From NCBI RefSeq assembly GCF_900101955.1, contig NZ_FNAQ01000002.1, positions 275,576 to 339,575 of the forward strand: a DNA stretch of 64,000 nt, given 5' to 3'. This DNA comes from Desulfuromonas thiophila. Its GTDB lineage: Bacteria; Desulfobacterota; Desulfuromonadia; Desulfuromonadales; Desulfuromonadaceae. The notes under the pieces are model-generated. The model was not told the origin of the DNA. It did not search any database and saw only the letters and a program-made list of their open reading frames with translations. The position numbers and the translations under genes were made by a program. Each line of letters starts with the position of its first letter. Within the stretch, counting starts at the first letter, position 1. Below, in pieces: positions 44,001 to 53,767 of the stretch.

Positions 44001-44276
44001 GCGCAGGGAATTGGACTGGATGTATTCGACATTGTCGAGATCGTCGAGGGCGTCCTCGATCTCGCGCGTGACCAGCTGTTCCACGTCCTCGGCATTGGCA
44101 CCGTAATAGACGGTGGTGATCATCACCTTGCCGATATCCACCGGCGGCAGGTTTTCCACTGGTGTGGTCAGCAGGCTGTAGACGCCGCTGACCATCAGAA
44201 TAACGAAAACGATGTTGATGAAGACCGACTGCTTGAGGGTGAAGCGCACTAACGGGCGCAGGGGATGGCCGGCCAT
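41010..44276 (-). CDS. RND-family efflux transporter, inner-membrane pump
   Basis: Proton-driven tripartite efflux pump subunit of 1088 residues. Twelve transmembrane helices in the RND order with two large periplasmic loops; the N-terminus FTLKQSVFINIVFVILMVSGVYSL and the helix-4 VLVSGIIVDDAIVLVENIYRHL with charged relay residues are typical of the AcrB/HAE superfamily. Substrate unknown; the length and motifs are closer to multidrug and lipid-type pumps than to CusA metal pumps. It starts three bases after the adaptor gene stop. No TolC-like outer-membrane gene is nearby, so it must use a shared one. Confidence 0.9.
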   Translation of the reverse strand: MAGHPLRPLVRFTLKQSVFINIVFVILMVSGVYSLLTTPVENLPPVDIGKVMITTVYYGANAEDVEQLVTREIEDALDDLDNVEYIQSNSLRNVSSVLVKFLDDTDYQNQYDELRFRVLNIRSQLPATVDDPLFTYIDTKTWIPVIVANLSAELPNRSLKALAEALQGELQSIDGVQEARIDGDQTQQFEVRLDPEQLRRYGVSFGRVCQAIADANGPVPSGRFRQGAHNLLLDSGATFASQQAVLDVAVQLGGDRQALRVRDLAVAAEVDYRDPDVISSINGRNAIRLLVHKEDRANAVDIANTVRQRVAAFDARHADLAIETVLTYDSTIEIDDSVRTLGGNMVLGMALVTLVLWLTLGLRNALLTAIGIPFSFLATLILIRLTGQSINTISLFSFVLVSGIIVDDAIVLVENIYRHLQLGKSRTAAIVDGTSEVFLPVVSSALTTILAFIPMLIMSGSTGEFFSVIPKAVSFALFASLVEALFILPLHVRDFGPAPRQLAAGRARTGPHEDFHHLRQGPFAFFWRFYQPLLQRLLACPGRSLLLGLALFGVALAIMGLSLSGRLPLIKIKFFQDSYLRYHVALQLPAGTAVEQTDRIVRDIAHHLYNLGPGQTLAASGSAGYLEDRDYAVHRAQHYGQVVVTLPPQEQRALPGGNDAVDRYIDRIHDQLQQYCAAHAADWGLRPQLNVFGENTGPPTGKAVNIRLTAPELAQAQAASTALLDWMGQSAELADLINLEDDRSSLQPVLRFTVDPQRAEEFGVATGSIQQLVASALNGWPAGMYRTADEEIDLLVLLARQQEDGLGLADARAVLRTPVIEDDRGPLRLEELTRLEWAQEADVRRRYNGRSSVTLTADIRAGSSLSASRVQHLVSGRLDQLRRQFPAVSVAFGGEFESTGRAYRSLAAAFVIALLAIYLVLATQFNDYLQPVIILSAIAFAFIGVVFGLLLSRTVFTISSFMAVIGLAGVAVNDSLILIDFMNQQRRHGLALLPAVLSACSARMRPVLITTLTTLLGLLPMVLGIPYKSVTWAPMATAFASGLVSATLLTLLLIPAEYVLLEGAKTRWRRWRTGNRRQSRPPGGRKTV

Positions 44277-44279
44277 GGC

Positions 44280-45317
44280 CTAGTCCCGCAGCCTGGCCAG
44301 CGGCGTGCCGGCGGGCAGCTGGTCGCTGGCATCAATCAGGGCCTCACCGTCACGTAATTCGCGCAGCCGTACCGGCACCCACTGGCCGTCGGCGCGGCGC
44401 ACGCGTGGCTGCTCGAAGGCGCGCTCCAGCGCCGCCAGTGGTAGCTGCAGGCCGCCATCGTCGAGGCTCAGAGCCAGTTGCAGCAGATCGCCGCCGCGCG
44501 GCCAGGGCGGCGCGAGAATCTCCAGGGTCAGCTGCCGTTTGCGGCTGGTGGGGTCGAAGGCCGGGTTGTCGCTGTACAGACAACAGCGCACCGGCTGACC
44601 GGCCAGTTCGGCCGCCAGCGGACCGGTCTGCAGCTGCTGCAGCAGGGCGCTGCGCTCCTCGGCGGTGACCTGTAGCGGCACCAGCAGACGGCAATAGTCC
44701 GCCACTCGCAGCAGCGGGCTGCCGCTGGTGACCCAGTCGCCGGGACTGACCAGCCGTTCGACGATTTGCCAGCCGGCCGGCCCCTGCGGCTGATGACGGC
44801 GCCGCTGCTGTTCCAGCCGCTGCTGCTCAATCTGCAGCCGTTGTTGCTGCTCGGCCAGGGCGTCCAGTTCCAGCCGGGCCTGATCGCGTTGCTGGCTGAT
44901 GTCGTCGAAGCGGGCGCGGGCGACGCCACCGCTGTCGCGCAGAGCCAGATGGCGCTGGTATTCCTGTTCCAGAAAGCGGCTCAGGCGTTCGGCCTTGGCG
45001 TGGGCCAGCCGCAGGGCCCGTTGGTCGCTGTGCAGTTGGGCAAGATCGAGATCGATGAAGGTCGGGTCGATCGCGACCAGCGGCGCGGCCGCCAGCGTCT
45101 GACCGACCTCGTAGTTGACTTCGGTGATGCGACCGCTGACCTCGGCCGCCAGGGTGGCCTGTTGCCAGGCGCGGCTGTAGCCTTCCAGTGTCAGCAGCCG
45201 CTTGGCCGGCGTTACCCGCAAAACCTCGCTGTCGGCCTGAGCCACGCTGGCCAGCGCCAGCAGTATCCACAACAGCCAGAAAAACCCGCTTGGATGGTGC
45301 TGGGGCTCAGCGCGCAT
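44280..45317 (-). CDS. RND periplasmic adaptor (membrane fusion protein)
   Basis: Adaptor of 345 residues linking the RND pump to an outer-membrane channel. An N-terminal signal or anchor helix (about 10-28) precedes a lipoyl-like half (EVSGRITEVNYEVGQTL), a long coiled-coil hairpin (about 80-160, Gln/Arg/Leu-rich), a second lipoyl-like half (VERLVSPGDWVTSGSPLLRV) and a beta-barrel domain. The start at 45317 follows GGAGGA by eight bases and overlaps the upstream EVE gene by 11 bases, so the three genes appear to form an operon. Confidence 0.88.
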   Translation of the reverse strand: MRAEPQHHPSGFFWLLWILLALASVAQADSEVLRVTPAKRLLTLEGYSRAWQQATLAAEVSGRITEVNYEVGQTLAAAPLVAIDPTFIDLDLAQLHSDQRALRLAHAKAERLSRFLEQEYQRHLALRDSGGVARARFDDISQQRDQARLELDALAEQQQRLQIEQQRLEQQRRRHQPQGPAGWQIVERLVSPGDWVTSGSPLLRVADYCRLLVPLQVTAEERSALLQQLQTGPLAAELAGQPVRCCLYSDNPAFDPTSRKRQLTLEILAPPWPRGGDLLQLALSLDDGGLQLPLAALERAFEQPRVRRADGQWVPVRLRELRDGEALIDASDQLPAGTPLARLRD

Positions 45318-45783
45318 TGCCGGCGTCCTCCAGCGCCATGATGGCATGCCAGTGGCGCTCGGCCACCGGTTGTACCGACAGACGGCTGCCGCGGCGCAGC
45401 AGCTCGAGACCGTCGAGTTCCGGCCGCTGCCGCAGTTCGGTCAGGGAAATTGGCCGCCGCAGGGGCCGTAGCAGCTGGATGTCCACCTGATACCAGCGGG
45501 GCGCGGCCGGATCGCTGGCCGGGTCGAAGTGGCGCGATTGCGGATCGAAGGCGGTTGGATCCGGGTAGCCGGCGCGGACGATTGCGACGATGGCCACCAC
45601 AGCCGGCACCTTGCAGCTGGAATGGTAGAGAAAGGCCTGGTCGCCAACGTGCATGGCATCGCGCAGCAGGTTGCGGGCCTGATAGTTGCGCACGCCGTCC
45701 CAGGGCTCGCGCTGGTCCGGCCGTTGCTGCAGATCGGCCAGGCCGAAACAGGAGGGTTCGGTCTTGAGCAGCCAGTAGTTCAT
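45307..45783 (-). CDS. EVE domain-containing protein
   Basis: A 158-residue single-domain EVE protein (PUA-like fold) that begins with MNYWLLKTEPSCF, the family signature, with WDGVRNYQARN and FLYHSSCKVPAVVAI further on. EVE domains bind modified bases such as 5-methylcytosine or its derivatives in nucleic acids; the cellular role of this stand-alone form is not settled. It is the first gene of a unit with the RND adaptor and pump, an unexplained association. Confidence 0.92.
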   Translation of the reverse strand: MNYWLLKTEPSCFGLADLQQRPDQREPWDGVRNYQARNLLRDAMHVGDQAFLYHSSCKVPAVVAIVAIVRAGYPDPTAFDPQSRHFDPASDPAAPRWYQVDIQLLRPLRRPISLTELRQRPELDGLELLRRGSRLSVQPVAERHWHAIMALEDAGNAR

Positions 45784-46003
45784 GGGAGTCTCCAGAGACA
45801 GGGCGCCGGGGCGCGGAATATCGGATGCCGCCAGTTATACCAGATCGGACGGCGGACGCTAATCGTCTTTCATCGTTTGCCGGCAGACCGAGGGTTGCCA
45901 CAAAAAGGCCGGCGGCACAGCGGACCAGGCTTCGCGCCAATCTGTGCTATGCTGGCACACAAACCGATCAACGAAGTGGGCCTTGAAAGGAGACGGGTGG
46001 AAG

Positions 46004-46222
46004 ATGACAGAAGATCCCTTGATCGCGCTGCAGACCCAGGTAGCGTTTCAGGAACACCAGCTGCAGCAGCTTGGCGAGCAGCTCAGTGCTCAGCAACAGC
46101 AGCTGTATCATCTGGAGCAGCTGTGCCGGCAACTGGCCTGTCGCCTGAGTCAGGCGGTTGGCGCCAGTGCGCTGGCGGCGCAAGGAGCAGGCGATGAGCA
46201 GGAAAAACCACCCCATTACTGA
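46004..46222 (+). CDS. slyX: SlyX family protein
   Basis: A 72-residue, mostly coiled-coil protein (Leu/Gln heptads from about residue 5 to 50) like SlyX, whose function is unknown. The ATG at 46004 gives MTEDPLIAL; a longer frame adds 20 residues without support. It overlaps the phospholipase start by 29 bases, indicating co-transcription and coupling. Confidence 0.75.
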   Translation: MTEDPLIALQTQVAFQEHQLQQLGEQLSAQQQQLYHLEQLCRQLACRLSQAVGASALAAQGAGDEQEKPPHY

Positions 46223-47243
46223 AGAGGCCGGTGCCGGCGAGCGGCCATTGCCGCGCCGGCGCCGGTCCAGTACCCGGCAGCCGCGGATCGCTTTGGCGTT
46301 GGGCAGCGGTTCGGCGCGCGGCTGGAGTCACATCGGCGTGATCCAGGCCCTGGCGCAGCTGGGGGTTGAGCCGCAGATTGTCTGTGGCACCTCCATTGGC
46401 AGTGTGGTGGCGGCGGCCTGGGCGGTCGATCGTCTGCCGGCGCTGGAAGACTGGGTGCGTGGCCTGTCGCGCTTGGATGTGGCGGGTTTTTTCGAACTGA
46501 ATCTGTCGCTGAACGGCTTTATCGACATGGAACGGCTGCAGGCGTTTCTGGGCCAGACCCTGGGGACGGAGGATCTGCAGATCGAGGATTTGCCGCGCCA
46601 GTTCGCCTGCGTTGCGACGGATCTGGAAAGCGGCCGCGAAATCTGGTTCAGCCGGGGAGCGCTGCTCAAGGCGGTGCAGGCTTCCATCGCTCTGCCGGGG
46701 TTGTTCCCACCGCTGGCCCATGACAATCGCTGGCTGGTCGATGGTGGTCTGGTCAACCCGGTGCCCATCTCGCTGTGCCGGGCGCTGGGGGCCGATCTGG
46801 TTATCGCCGTCAATCTCAACGGCGATATCGTTGGCAAGCATTTCTCCCAGCGGACCTTCGCTGCCGAGATTGTTCCCGAGGACGAGGCGCCTCAACCCGT
46901 CGGGTTGGCGGAGGACGAAGAGGGCCTGCGCGGTCTGGCGGCCCAGGTCCGCCATACCCTGCGGGCCTACTCCAGCAGCCTGTTCAATGGTGCCAGCCTG
47001 TTCGGCCAGCAGCGCGGCAAACCCCGCATTCCCAACATCTTCGAAACCCTGGCCGGTTCGGTCAACATCACCCAGGACCGTATCACCCGCAGCCGCATGG
47101 CCGGCGATCCGCCCGATCTGCTGGTGGCGCCGCGGCTGGCGCAGATCGGCCTGCTCGAATTCCACCGCGCCGACGAGGCCATTGCCGAAGGGCGGGCCTG
47201 CATCGAGCGGGTGCGGCCGCTGATTGAGGATATGCTGGGCTAG
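46194..47243 (+). CDS. Patatin-like phospholipase (RssA/YchK family)
   Basis: Protein of 349 residues with a patatin fold. Oxyanion loop LALGSGSARGW, nucleophile Ser in CGTSIGSVV (GXSXG) and the dyad Asp in LVDGGLVNPVP are all present, so an active acyl hydrolase is expected. No signal peptide, so it acts in the cytoplasm or at the inner membrane. The start at 46194 follows AAGGAG by six bases. The Arg-rich N-terminal 35 residues may contact lipid or nucleic acid. Followed 40 bases later by a YihY-type membrane gene. Confidence 0.9.
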   Translation: MSRKNHPITEEAGAGERPLPRRRRSSTRQPRIALALGSGSARGWSHIGVIQALAQLGVEPQIVCGTSIGSVVAAAWAVDRLPALEDWVRGLSRLDVAGFFELNLSLNGFIDMERLQAFLGQTLGTEDLQIEDLPRQFACVATDLESGREIWFSRGALLKAVQASIALPGLFPPLAHDNRWLVDGGLVNPVPISLCRALGADLVIAVNLNGDIVGKHFSQRTFAAEIVPEDEAPQPVGLAEDEEGLRGLAAQVRHTLRAYSSSLFNGASLFGQQRGKPRIPNIFETLAGSVNITQDRITRSRMAGDPPDLLVAPRLAQIGLLEFHRADEAIAEGRACIERVRPLIEDMLG

Positions 47244-47282
47244 AGCAGAGTGGCCCGACAACCGCGACCAAGGAGGCTTGTC

Positions 47283-48677
47283 ATGGCTGAACCCCTCCGC
47301 CAGCGTCTGGCACGGCTCTGGCGTGGCAACCTCGCCGAGACCCTGCGGCAGGGACCGTTGCCGCTGCGTCTGCTGCTGGGCAGTTATCTATTGTTTCAGC
47401 GGCACAACGGCCGCGAAAAGGCCGCGGCCCTCACCTTCAACAGCCTGCTGGCGCTGGTCCCCTTTCTGGCCATCATGTTTGCCCTGCTCAAGGGCCTGGG
47501 GGTACACAACAGCCTGGAACCGCTGATTTTGCGCCATCTGACCGGTGGCTCGCAGGAGGTGGCTCTGTGGTTGATCGATTACATCAACAACACCAATGTC
47601 GCCCGCCTTGGTGCGGTCGGTCTGGCGGCTCTCGCCCTGACGGTGCTGTTTCTGCTGACCACCATTGAAAAGGCTTTCAACGCCCTGTGGCAGGTATCGG
47701 CGCCGCGTTCCCTGTTGCGCCGCTTTGCCGACTACTTCTCCGTGCTCAGTTTCGGTCCGCTGTTTCTGCTGGCGGCCCTGTCGATGAGCAATTCGGTGCG
47801 CAACCAGCAGGTGGTGCAATGGCTGCTGCAGCGCCCCGGTCTGGGGGAAGTGCTGGTGCTGCTGTTCGAGGTGCTGCCCTTTGTCGCTATCGCCCTGGCC
47901 TTCGCCTTCCTGTATCTGTTCATGCCCAATACGCGGGTGCCGCTGCCGGCGGCCCTGCTTGGTGGCGCCTGTGCTGGCAGTCTGTGGCTGCTGAGCCAGT
48001 GGCTGTATGTCACCTTTCAGTTCGGCGTGTCGCGCTACAACGCCATTTACGGCACCATGGCAGCCCTGCCGGTGTTCATGGTCTGGCTCTATCTGAGTTG
48101 GACCATTACCCTGATCGGTGTGGCTCTGAGCCGGGTGTGGCAGCAGCGCCAGCGGCTTGATCGCTTGCTGGGGGCAGCCGCGGTGCCGGTGGTGGCGTCA
48201 CCGGCCGCAGCGGTGCAGCTCAATCTGTTGCTGCCGCTGCATCGCCGTTTTACCCTGGGCCAGCCGCCCTGGACGCGCGAGCAGCTGGTGCAGCACAGTG
48301 AACAGCCCGAGGATGCGGCGCTGGCGGCATTGCTGTGGCTGGAGCGGCAGGGGCTGATCGGCCAGCTGGAGACCGGCGACGAGGGGCGGATTGTGCCGCT
48401 GGTGGCGGCGCGGCAGGTGCTGTTGGCGCCATTACTGGAGAGCGCGCCGCCGACCTGTGGCGATGCTGCGGTACAGGAACTGTTGCAGCGCTGGTACGGT
48501 CACAGTGGTCAGCTGCTGGGCGATCTCTGTCTGGCGGATCTGCTGGAGCGGGGCGGCGACCTGTTGCCGCCGAGCCTCAGCCTGCCGGCAACAGCTGATC
48601 AATGGCCTGTAGTGCCGCCAGGGCGCCCAGTGGCAGCGACAGATGCGGCGCGGCGATCTGGGGTTCGCGCGGATTGA
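47283..48677 (+). CDS. YihY/UPF0761 family inner-membrane protein
   Basis: Protein of 464 residues. Six membrane helices within about 35-290 with the family start REKAAALTFNSLLALVPFLAI and the signature YNAIYGTMAALPVFMVWLYLSWTI. A cytoplasmic C-terminal region of about 170 residues, winged-helix-like, follows. The family was once called RNase BN but is not a nuclease; function unknown. ATG 47283 follows AAGGAGG. The C-terminal 101 bases run through the end of the convergent sirtuin gene, and the last ~30 residues look non-native, so a lost stop codon is possible. Confidence 0.88.
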   Translation: MAEPLRQRLARLWRGNLAETLRQGPLPLRLLLGSYLLFQRHNGREKAAALTFNSLLALVPFLAIMFALLKGLGVHNSLEPLILRHLTGGSQEVALWLIDYINNTNVARLGAVGLAALALTVLFLLTTIEKAFNALWQVSAPRSLLRRFADYFSVLSFGPLFLLAALSMSNSVRNQQVVQWLLQRPGLGEVLVLLFEVLPFVAIALAFAFLYLFMPNTRVPLPAALLGGACAGSLWLLSQWLYVTFQFGVSRYNAIYGTMAALPVFMVWLYLSWTITLIGVALSRVWQQRQRLDRLLGAAAVPVVASPAAAVQLNLLLPLHRRFTLGQPPWTREQLVQHSEQPEDAALAALLWLERQGLIGQLETGDEGRIVPLVAARQVLLAPLLESAPPTCGDAAVQELLQRWYGHSGQLLGDLCLADLLERGGDLLPPSLSLPATADQWPVVPPGRPVAATDAARRSGVRAD

Positions 48678-49428
48678 TGCGCACCACCCGGTCATCCGCT
48701 TGCTCGGCCAGCTGCAGACTCAGCCGGCGGATGCTCGGCACGGCGGTACCGGCGCCCAGTTCGATGATCAGGCGGCGGTGGCGGTGCTGGCGCTGCTGGC
48801 TCAAAAAGTGGTCGAAGGCCCGCTCCTGCGCCGCCGACCGCTCATCGATCCAGCAGAAATCATTGAACATCAGAATGTTGGGTCGCACCACCGCGCCACA
48901 CTGCGGGCAATGGGGCACCTGGTGACAGCGCATGCTGGTCTCGTCGATAGCGAAGATCTCGCGGTTGGGCCAGATGGCCTGTGAACAGGGTCGGCTGCAC
49001 TGCAGATGGTGAATGGAACCGTGAATCTCCAGCAGCTTGTCTTCGCTGAAGCCGGCCTGCTGGAACTGACCGTCGACGTTGGAGGTGACAACAAAGCAGG
49101 GCAGGGCGAAGCGTCTGGCCCATTGGTGCAGCAGGGAAAATCCGGCGTGAGGGCGGGTGGCGCGGTAAAGGTTGGTCCGGTGGCCGTAGAAGCCCCAGCC
49201 AAAGGCGGGGTCACGGCTGAAGTGCACCGGATTGGCGGCGCTGTAGAAATTGATGCCGAGGCGCTGGTACATGGGGTAGGCGGTCCAGAAGCCCTGATCG
49301 CCGCGGAAATCGGGCAGGCCGGAATCGACGCCCATGCCGGCGCCGGCGGTAATGATCAGACACTGGGCCTGCTGCAGGGCCTCGGCGGCCTGATGCAACA
49401 GCGGTTGCAGGGCAGAGTGCGATTCCAT
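48577..49428 (-). CDS. Sir2-family NAD-dependent protein deacetylase
   Basis: Sirtuin of 283 residues that removes acyl groups from lysines using NAD. Rossmann motif ITAGAGMGVDSGLPDFRG near residues 28-45, the TSNVDGQF stretch, catalytic His in EIHGSIHHLQC and a zinc site with CSRPC and CPQC. The first pair is spaced by three residues rather than the usual two. The start was placed at 49428 (MESHSAL), seven bases after GGAGG. The 3' end overlaps the convergent YihY gene. Confidence 0.88.
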   Translation of the reverse strand: MESHSALQPLLHQAAEALQQAQCLIITAGAGMGVDSGLPDFRGDQGFWTAYPMYQRLGINFYSAANPVHFSRDPAFGWGFYGHRTNLYRATRPHAGFSLLHQWARRFALPCFVVTSNVDGQFQQAGFSEDKLLEIHGSIHHLQCSRPCSQAIWPNREIFAIDETSMRCHQVPHCPQCGAVVRPNILMFNDFCWIDERSAAQERAFDHFLSQQRQHRHRRLIIELGAGTAVPSIRRLSLQLAEQADDRVVRINPREPQIAAPHLSLPLGALAALQAIDQLLPAG

Positions 49429-49499
49429 GGGCAACCTCCGTGAAGACGTGGGGGCGAGTGCAGAGCAGGCCGGTTGCGCTGGCGCAAGAACTCTGCCGG

Positions 49500-49988
49500 T
49501 CAGGGTGCCTGCGCGACCTGCACCGGGGTGGGCTGTAGCAGGCGGACCAGCTCGGCGGGGGCCAGACTGACGAGAAAACCGCGCTTGCCGCCGTTGATGT
49601 AGATGCGGGGCAATTGCAGGATGCTCTGTTCCACATACACCGGCAGTACCTTGCGGGTGGCAAAGGGCGAGGTGCCGCCCACCTGATAGCCGCTGTGGCG
49701 GTCGGCCACTTCGGGTTTGCAGGGGCTGATGCTCTTGCGGCCGGTCTGGCGGGCCAGTTCGCGGGTCGATACCTCACGATCACCGTGCATCAGGATGATC
49801 AGCGGCTGCTTGAGGTCATCCTCCATCACCAGTGTTTTGATGACGGCATGTTCCTCCACCCCCAACGCTGCCGCCGACACCCGCGTGCCGCCGCGTTCCT
49901 CATAGGGATACAGATGGGGTTCGAAGGCCACGCCCTGCTGTTTCAGCAGGCGGATGGCCGGTGTGACCGGATATTTGTCCTTGGCCAT
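49500..49988 (-). CDS. ybaK: YbaK/EbsC-type Cys-tRNA deacylase
   Basis: A 162-residue member of the YbaK/ProX family that hydrolyses mischarged Cys-tRNA(Pro). It begins MAKDKYPVTPAIRLLKQQ, and carries the active-site Lys in AVIKTLVM and the GYQVGGTSPFA loop that shapes the pocket. A much longer open frame exists upstream but it overlaps the rhomboid gene out of phase; the ATG at 49988 has GGGAG upstream and matches family length. Confidence 0.92.
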   Translation of the reverse strand: MAKDKYPVTPAIRLLKQQGVAFEPHLYPYEERGGTRVSAAALGVEEHAVIKTLVMEDDLKQPLIILMHGDREVSTRELARQTGRKSISPCKPEVADRHSGYQVGGTSPFATRKVLPVYVEQSILQLPRIYINGGKRGFLVSLAPAELVRLLQPTPVQVAQAP

Positions 49989-50008
49989 GAAGAGGGCTCC
50001 CGCAGCGG

Positions 50009-50809
50009 TTAAAACCAGCTGGCCACCAGCAGGACCAGGCTGGCCAGCAGCGCCAGGCCGGCCAGGCCAGCCAGCAGATTCAAGGGGCCGGCCAGCTGGC
50101 GGCGCCGTTGCAGGCGGATGGGGTAGCCGAAGCCGAGCAGGGCGCCGCTGCAGGCGCCGCCAAGGTGGGCGGCATTGTCGGCTCCCACCAGCAGGCCGAA
50201 GATGAAGGCAAAGATAGCCCAACGCAGCATGAAATCGCGCTGGGCATGGGCCATGGGACCGCCGCAGCGGTGAAAATAGCTGATGGAAAAGCCGATCAGG
50301 CCGAACAGGGCGCCTGACGCTCCCACCACAACCACCAGCGGATGCCACAATAATCCCGCAGCGGTGGCGGTCACGGCGGTCAACAGGTAGAGCAGGATAA
50401 AGCCGGCGCTGCCGATTTCCCGTTCCAACTGCGGTCCCACCTGGTAGAGCACCATCATGTTGAAGCCCAGGTGCAGCAGCCCGCCGTGGGTGAAGGCATA
50501 GGTCAGGCAGCGCCACCACTGACCCTGGTCGAGCACCAGCGGCCACCACTGGCCGCCGGAAAGGACCAGTAGTTCGGTGGTCGGGCGCAGCAAGGCGTTC
50601 ATGCCCTGACCTAGGGCGGCGCCGCGCAGCACCATGACGGAAAACAACAGCAGATTGGCCAGCAGCAACAGGCGGCTGACGGACAGGGCCTCGGGCAGGC
50701 TGGCCTGGCCCTGGCGGGCTTGCTGCCACTGGCGTTGCCAGCGCAGGATGCGCCACTGCCAGCGGGTGCCGTTCAGGCCGATGCTGTCGAACAGGCGTTT
50801 GATATCCAA
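50009..50809 (-). CDS. Rhomboid-family intramembrane serine protease
   Basis: Membrane protease of 266 residues with six or more helices. The catalytic Ser is Ser165 in GASGALFG and the His is His215 in AAHLGGACSG; the WWR segment (QWWRCLTYAFTHGGLLHLGFNM) carries the conserved family loop. An N-terminal cytoplasmic extension of about 45 residues is basic and Gln-rich. Start set at the TTG 50809, eight bases after AAGGAG; an upstream GTG (50833) would put this site inside the coding region. Substrate unknown. Confidence 0.88.
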   Translation of the reverse strand: MDIKRLFDSIGLNGTRWQWRILRWQRQWQQARQGQASLPEALSVSRLLLLANLLLFSVMVLRGAALGQGMNALLRPTTELLVLSGGQWWPLVLDQGQWWRCLTYAFTHGGLLHLGFNMMVLYQVGPQLEREIGSAGFILLYLLTAVTATAAGLLWHPLVVVVGASGALFGLIGFSISYFHRCGGPMAHAQRDFMLRWAIFAFIFGLLVGADNAAHLGGACSGALLGFGYPIRLQRRRQLAGPLNLLAGLAGLALLASLVLLVASWF

Positions 50810-50860
50810 CCGGACTTCTCCTTGTTGCGGCACCCCGGGGTTGACCGCTGAGGGACGTGT

Positions 50861-52280
<1,420 letters not shown>

Positions 52281-53642
52281 ATGGCCCTGGAATCCCTCAA
52301 CCCGGCAACGGGTGAACTGCTGCAAACCTTTGACGAATGGAGTGACGCCCAGATTGACACCACTCTGGCGGCGGTTCATGCCGACTATCTGGCCTGGCGG
52401 ATAACCTCCTTTGCTGAGCGCAAGGCCCTGATGCTGCGCGCCGCCGCCGTGCTGCGTCAGCAGCGCGATCTTTACGCCCGCCTGATGGCCGAGGAAATGG
52501 GCAAGCCGGTGGTGGAGGGCCGGGCGGAGATAGAAAAATGCGCCCTGGTCTGTGAATACTACGCCGAAAACGCGGAAAAGATGCTGGCGCCGGAACCCAT
52601 TGCCAGTGATGCCGGCACCTCCTATGTGGCCTTTCGGCCCCAGGGCATTGTGCTGGCGGTGATGCCGTGGAATTTTCCCTTCTGGCAGGTTTTCCGTTTT
52701 GCCGCACCGGCGCTGATGGCCGGCAATGCCGGGGTGCTCAAGCATGCCTCCAACGTGCCGCGTTGTGCCCTGGCTATTGAGCAGGTGTTTGTCGAGGCGG
52801 GCTTCCCGGCCAACCTGTTCCGTAGCCTGATGATCGGTTCGGCCAAGGTCAACCGGGTGATCGAGAGCCCGCTGGTGGTGGCCACCACCCTCACCGGCAG
52901 CGATATCGCCGGTCGCAAGGTGGCCGAGAAATCGGGCGCCATGCTCAAGAAATCGGTGATGGAACTGGGCGGCAGCGATCCCTTTATCGTGCTGGAAGAC
53001 GCCGATCTTGACGAGGCCGCCGCCGTTGGTGTCAAGGCCCGCTGCATCAATTCGGGGCAGAGCTGTATTGCGGCCAAGCGTTTTATTGTGGTGGAGGCAG
53101 TGTACGAGGCCTTTCTGGAGCGGTTCCGCCGTAACATGGCCGCGCTGCAGGTGGGTGATCCGCTGGATGAGCGCACCCAGGTGGGGCCGCAGGCGCGCGA
53201 GGATCTGATGCACGAACTGCATGCTCAGGTGCAGGCCTCGGTGGCGGCTGGCGCCCGCATTGAGCTGGGTGGTGAGCCCCTCGGCCAGGGGGCCTTCTAT
53301 CCGCCGACCATTCTCGCCGGCGTCTGCAAGGGGATGCCGGCCTACAGCGAGGAGTTCTTTGGCCCGGTCGCCATTTTTATCCGGGTGAAGGATGCCGCTG
53401 AGGCTCTGCTGGTCGCCAATGATACCGAGTTTGGCCTGGGCGGCTCGGTCTGGACGCGTGATCGCTCGCGCGGTGAGGTTCTGGCCGGTCAGATTCGTGC
53501 CGGCGCCGTATTTGTTAATGGCATGGTCAAAAGCGATCCCCGCCTGCCGTTTGGTGGTGTCGGCATCTCGGGATTCGGCCGGGAGTTGTCGCATTACGGC
53601 ATCAAGGAGTTCGTCAACATTCAGACGGTGTGGATCAAGTAG
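52281..53642 (+). CDS. Succinate-semialdehyde-type aldehyde dehydrogenase
   Basis: NAD(P)-dependent aldehyde dehydrogenase of 453 residues. N-terminus MALESLNPATGELLQTF and catalytic Cys in NSGQSCIAAKRF with the general-base Glu in MELGGSDPF are intact, resembling Sad/GabD-type enzymes of about 455-460 residues. It oxidises a short aldehyde to the acid, probably succinate semialdehyde to succinate; broader aldehyde use is possible. AAGGAGG lies upstream of the ATG. Monocistronic, ending at a bidirectional terminator. Confidence 0.88.
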   Translation: MALESLNPATGELLQTFDEWSDAQIDTTLAAVHADYLAWRITSFAERKALMLRAAAVLRQQRDLYARLMAEEMGKPVVEGRAEIEKCALVCEYYAENAEKMLAPEPIASDAGTSYVAFRPQGIVLAVMPWNFPFWQVFRFAAPALMAGNAGVLKHASNVPRCALAIEQVFVEAGFPANLFRSLMIGSAKVNRVIESPLVVATTLTGSDIAGRKVAEKSGAMLKKSVMELGGSDPFIVLEDADLDEAAAVGVKARCINSGQSCIAAKRFIVVEAVYEAFLERFRRNMAALQVGDPLDERTQVGPQAREDLMHELHAQVQASVAAGARIELGGEPLGQGAFYPPTILAGVCKGMPAYSEEFFGPVAIFIRVKDAAEALLVANDTEFGLGGSVWTRDRSRGEVLAGQIRAGAVFVNGMVKSDPRLPFGGVGISGFGRELSHYGIKEFVNIQTVWIK

Positions 53643-53664
53643 TCGGCAGCCGCCCGTTTCTGTT

Positions 53665-53710
53665 CCAATAAAAAAAGCACCCTGTCATGGCGGGGTGCTT
53701 TTTTTATTGG
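53665..53710. terminator. Bidirectional intrinsic terminator
   Basis: A long stem with 20-base arms (53665-53684 and 53691-53710; one mismatch or wobble), A-rich on one side and T-rich on the other. It lies between the dehydrogenase and the convergent HIT gene. Confidence 0.92.
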
Positions 53711-53767
53711 AATTGCGCTGCGGTTCGGCTTGTTCGGCCGGCCGAACAAGGTAATTGTTCTTAAAAA

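Noticed and set aside
50009..50756. Extension of the ybaK frame through the rhomboid gene
   Set aside because: The longer frame is out of phase with the rhomboid gene, which has catalytic Ser and His; YbaK starts naturally at 49988.
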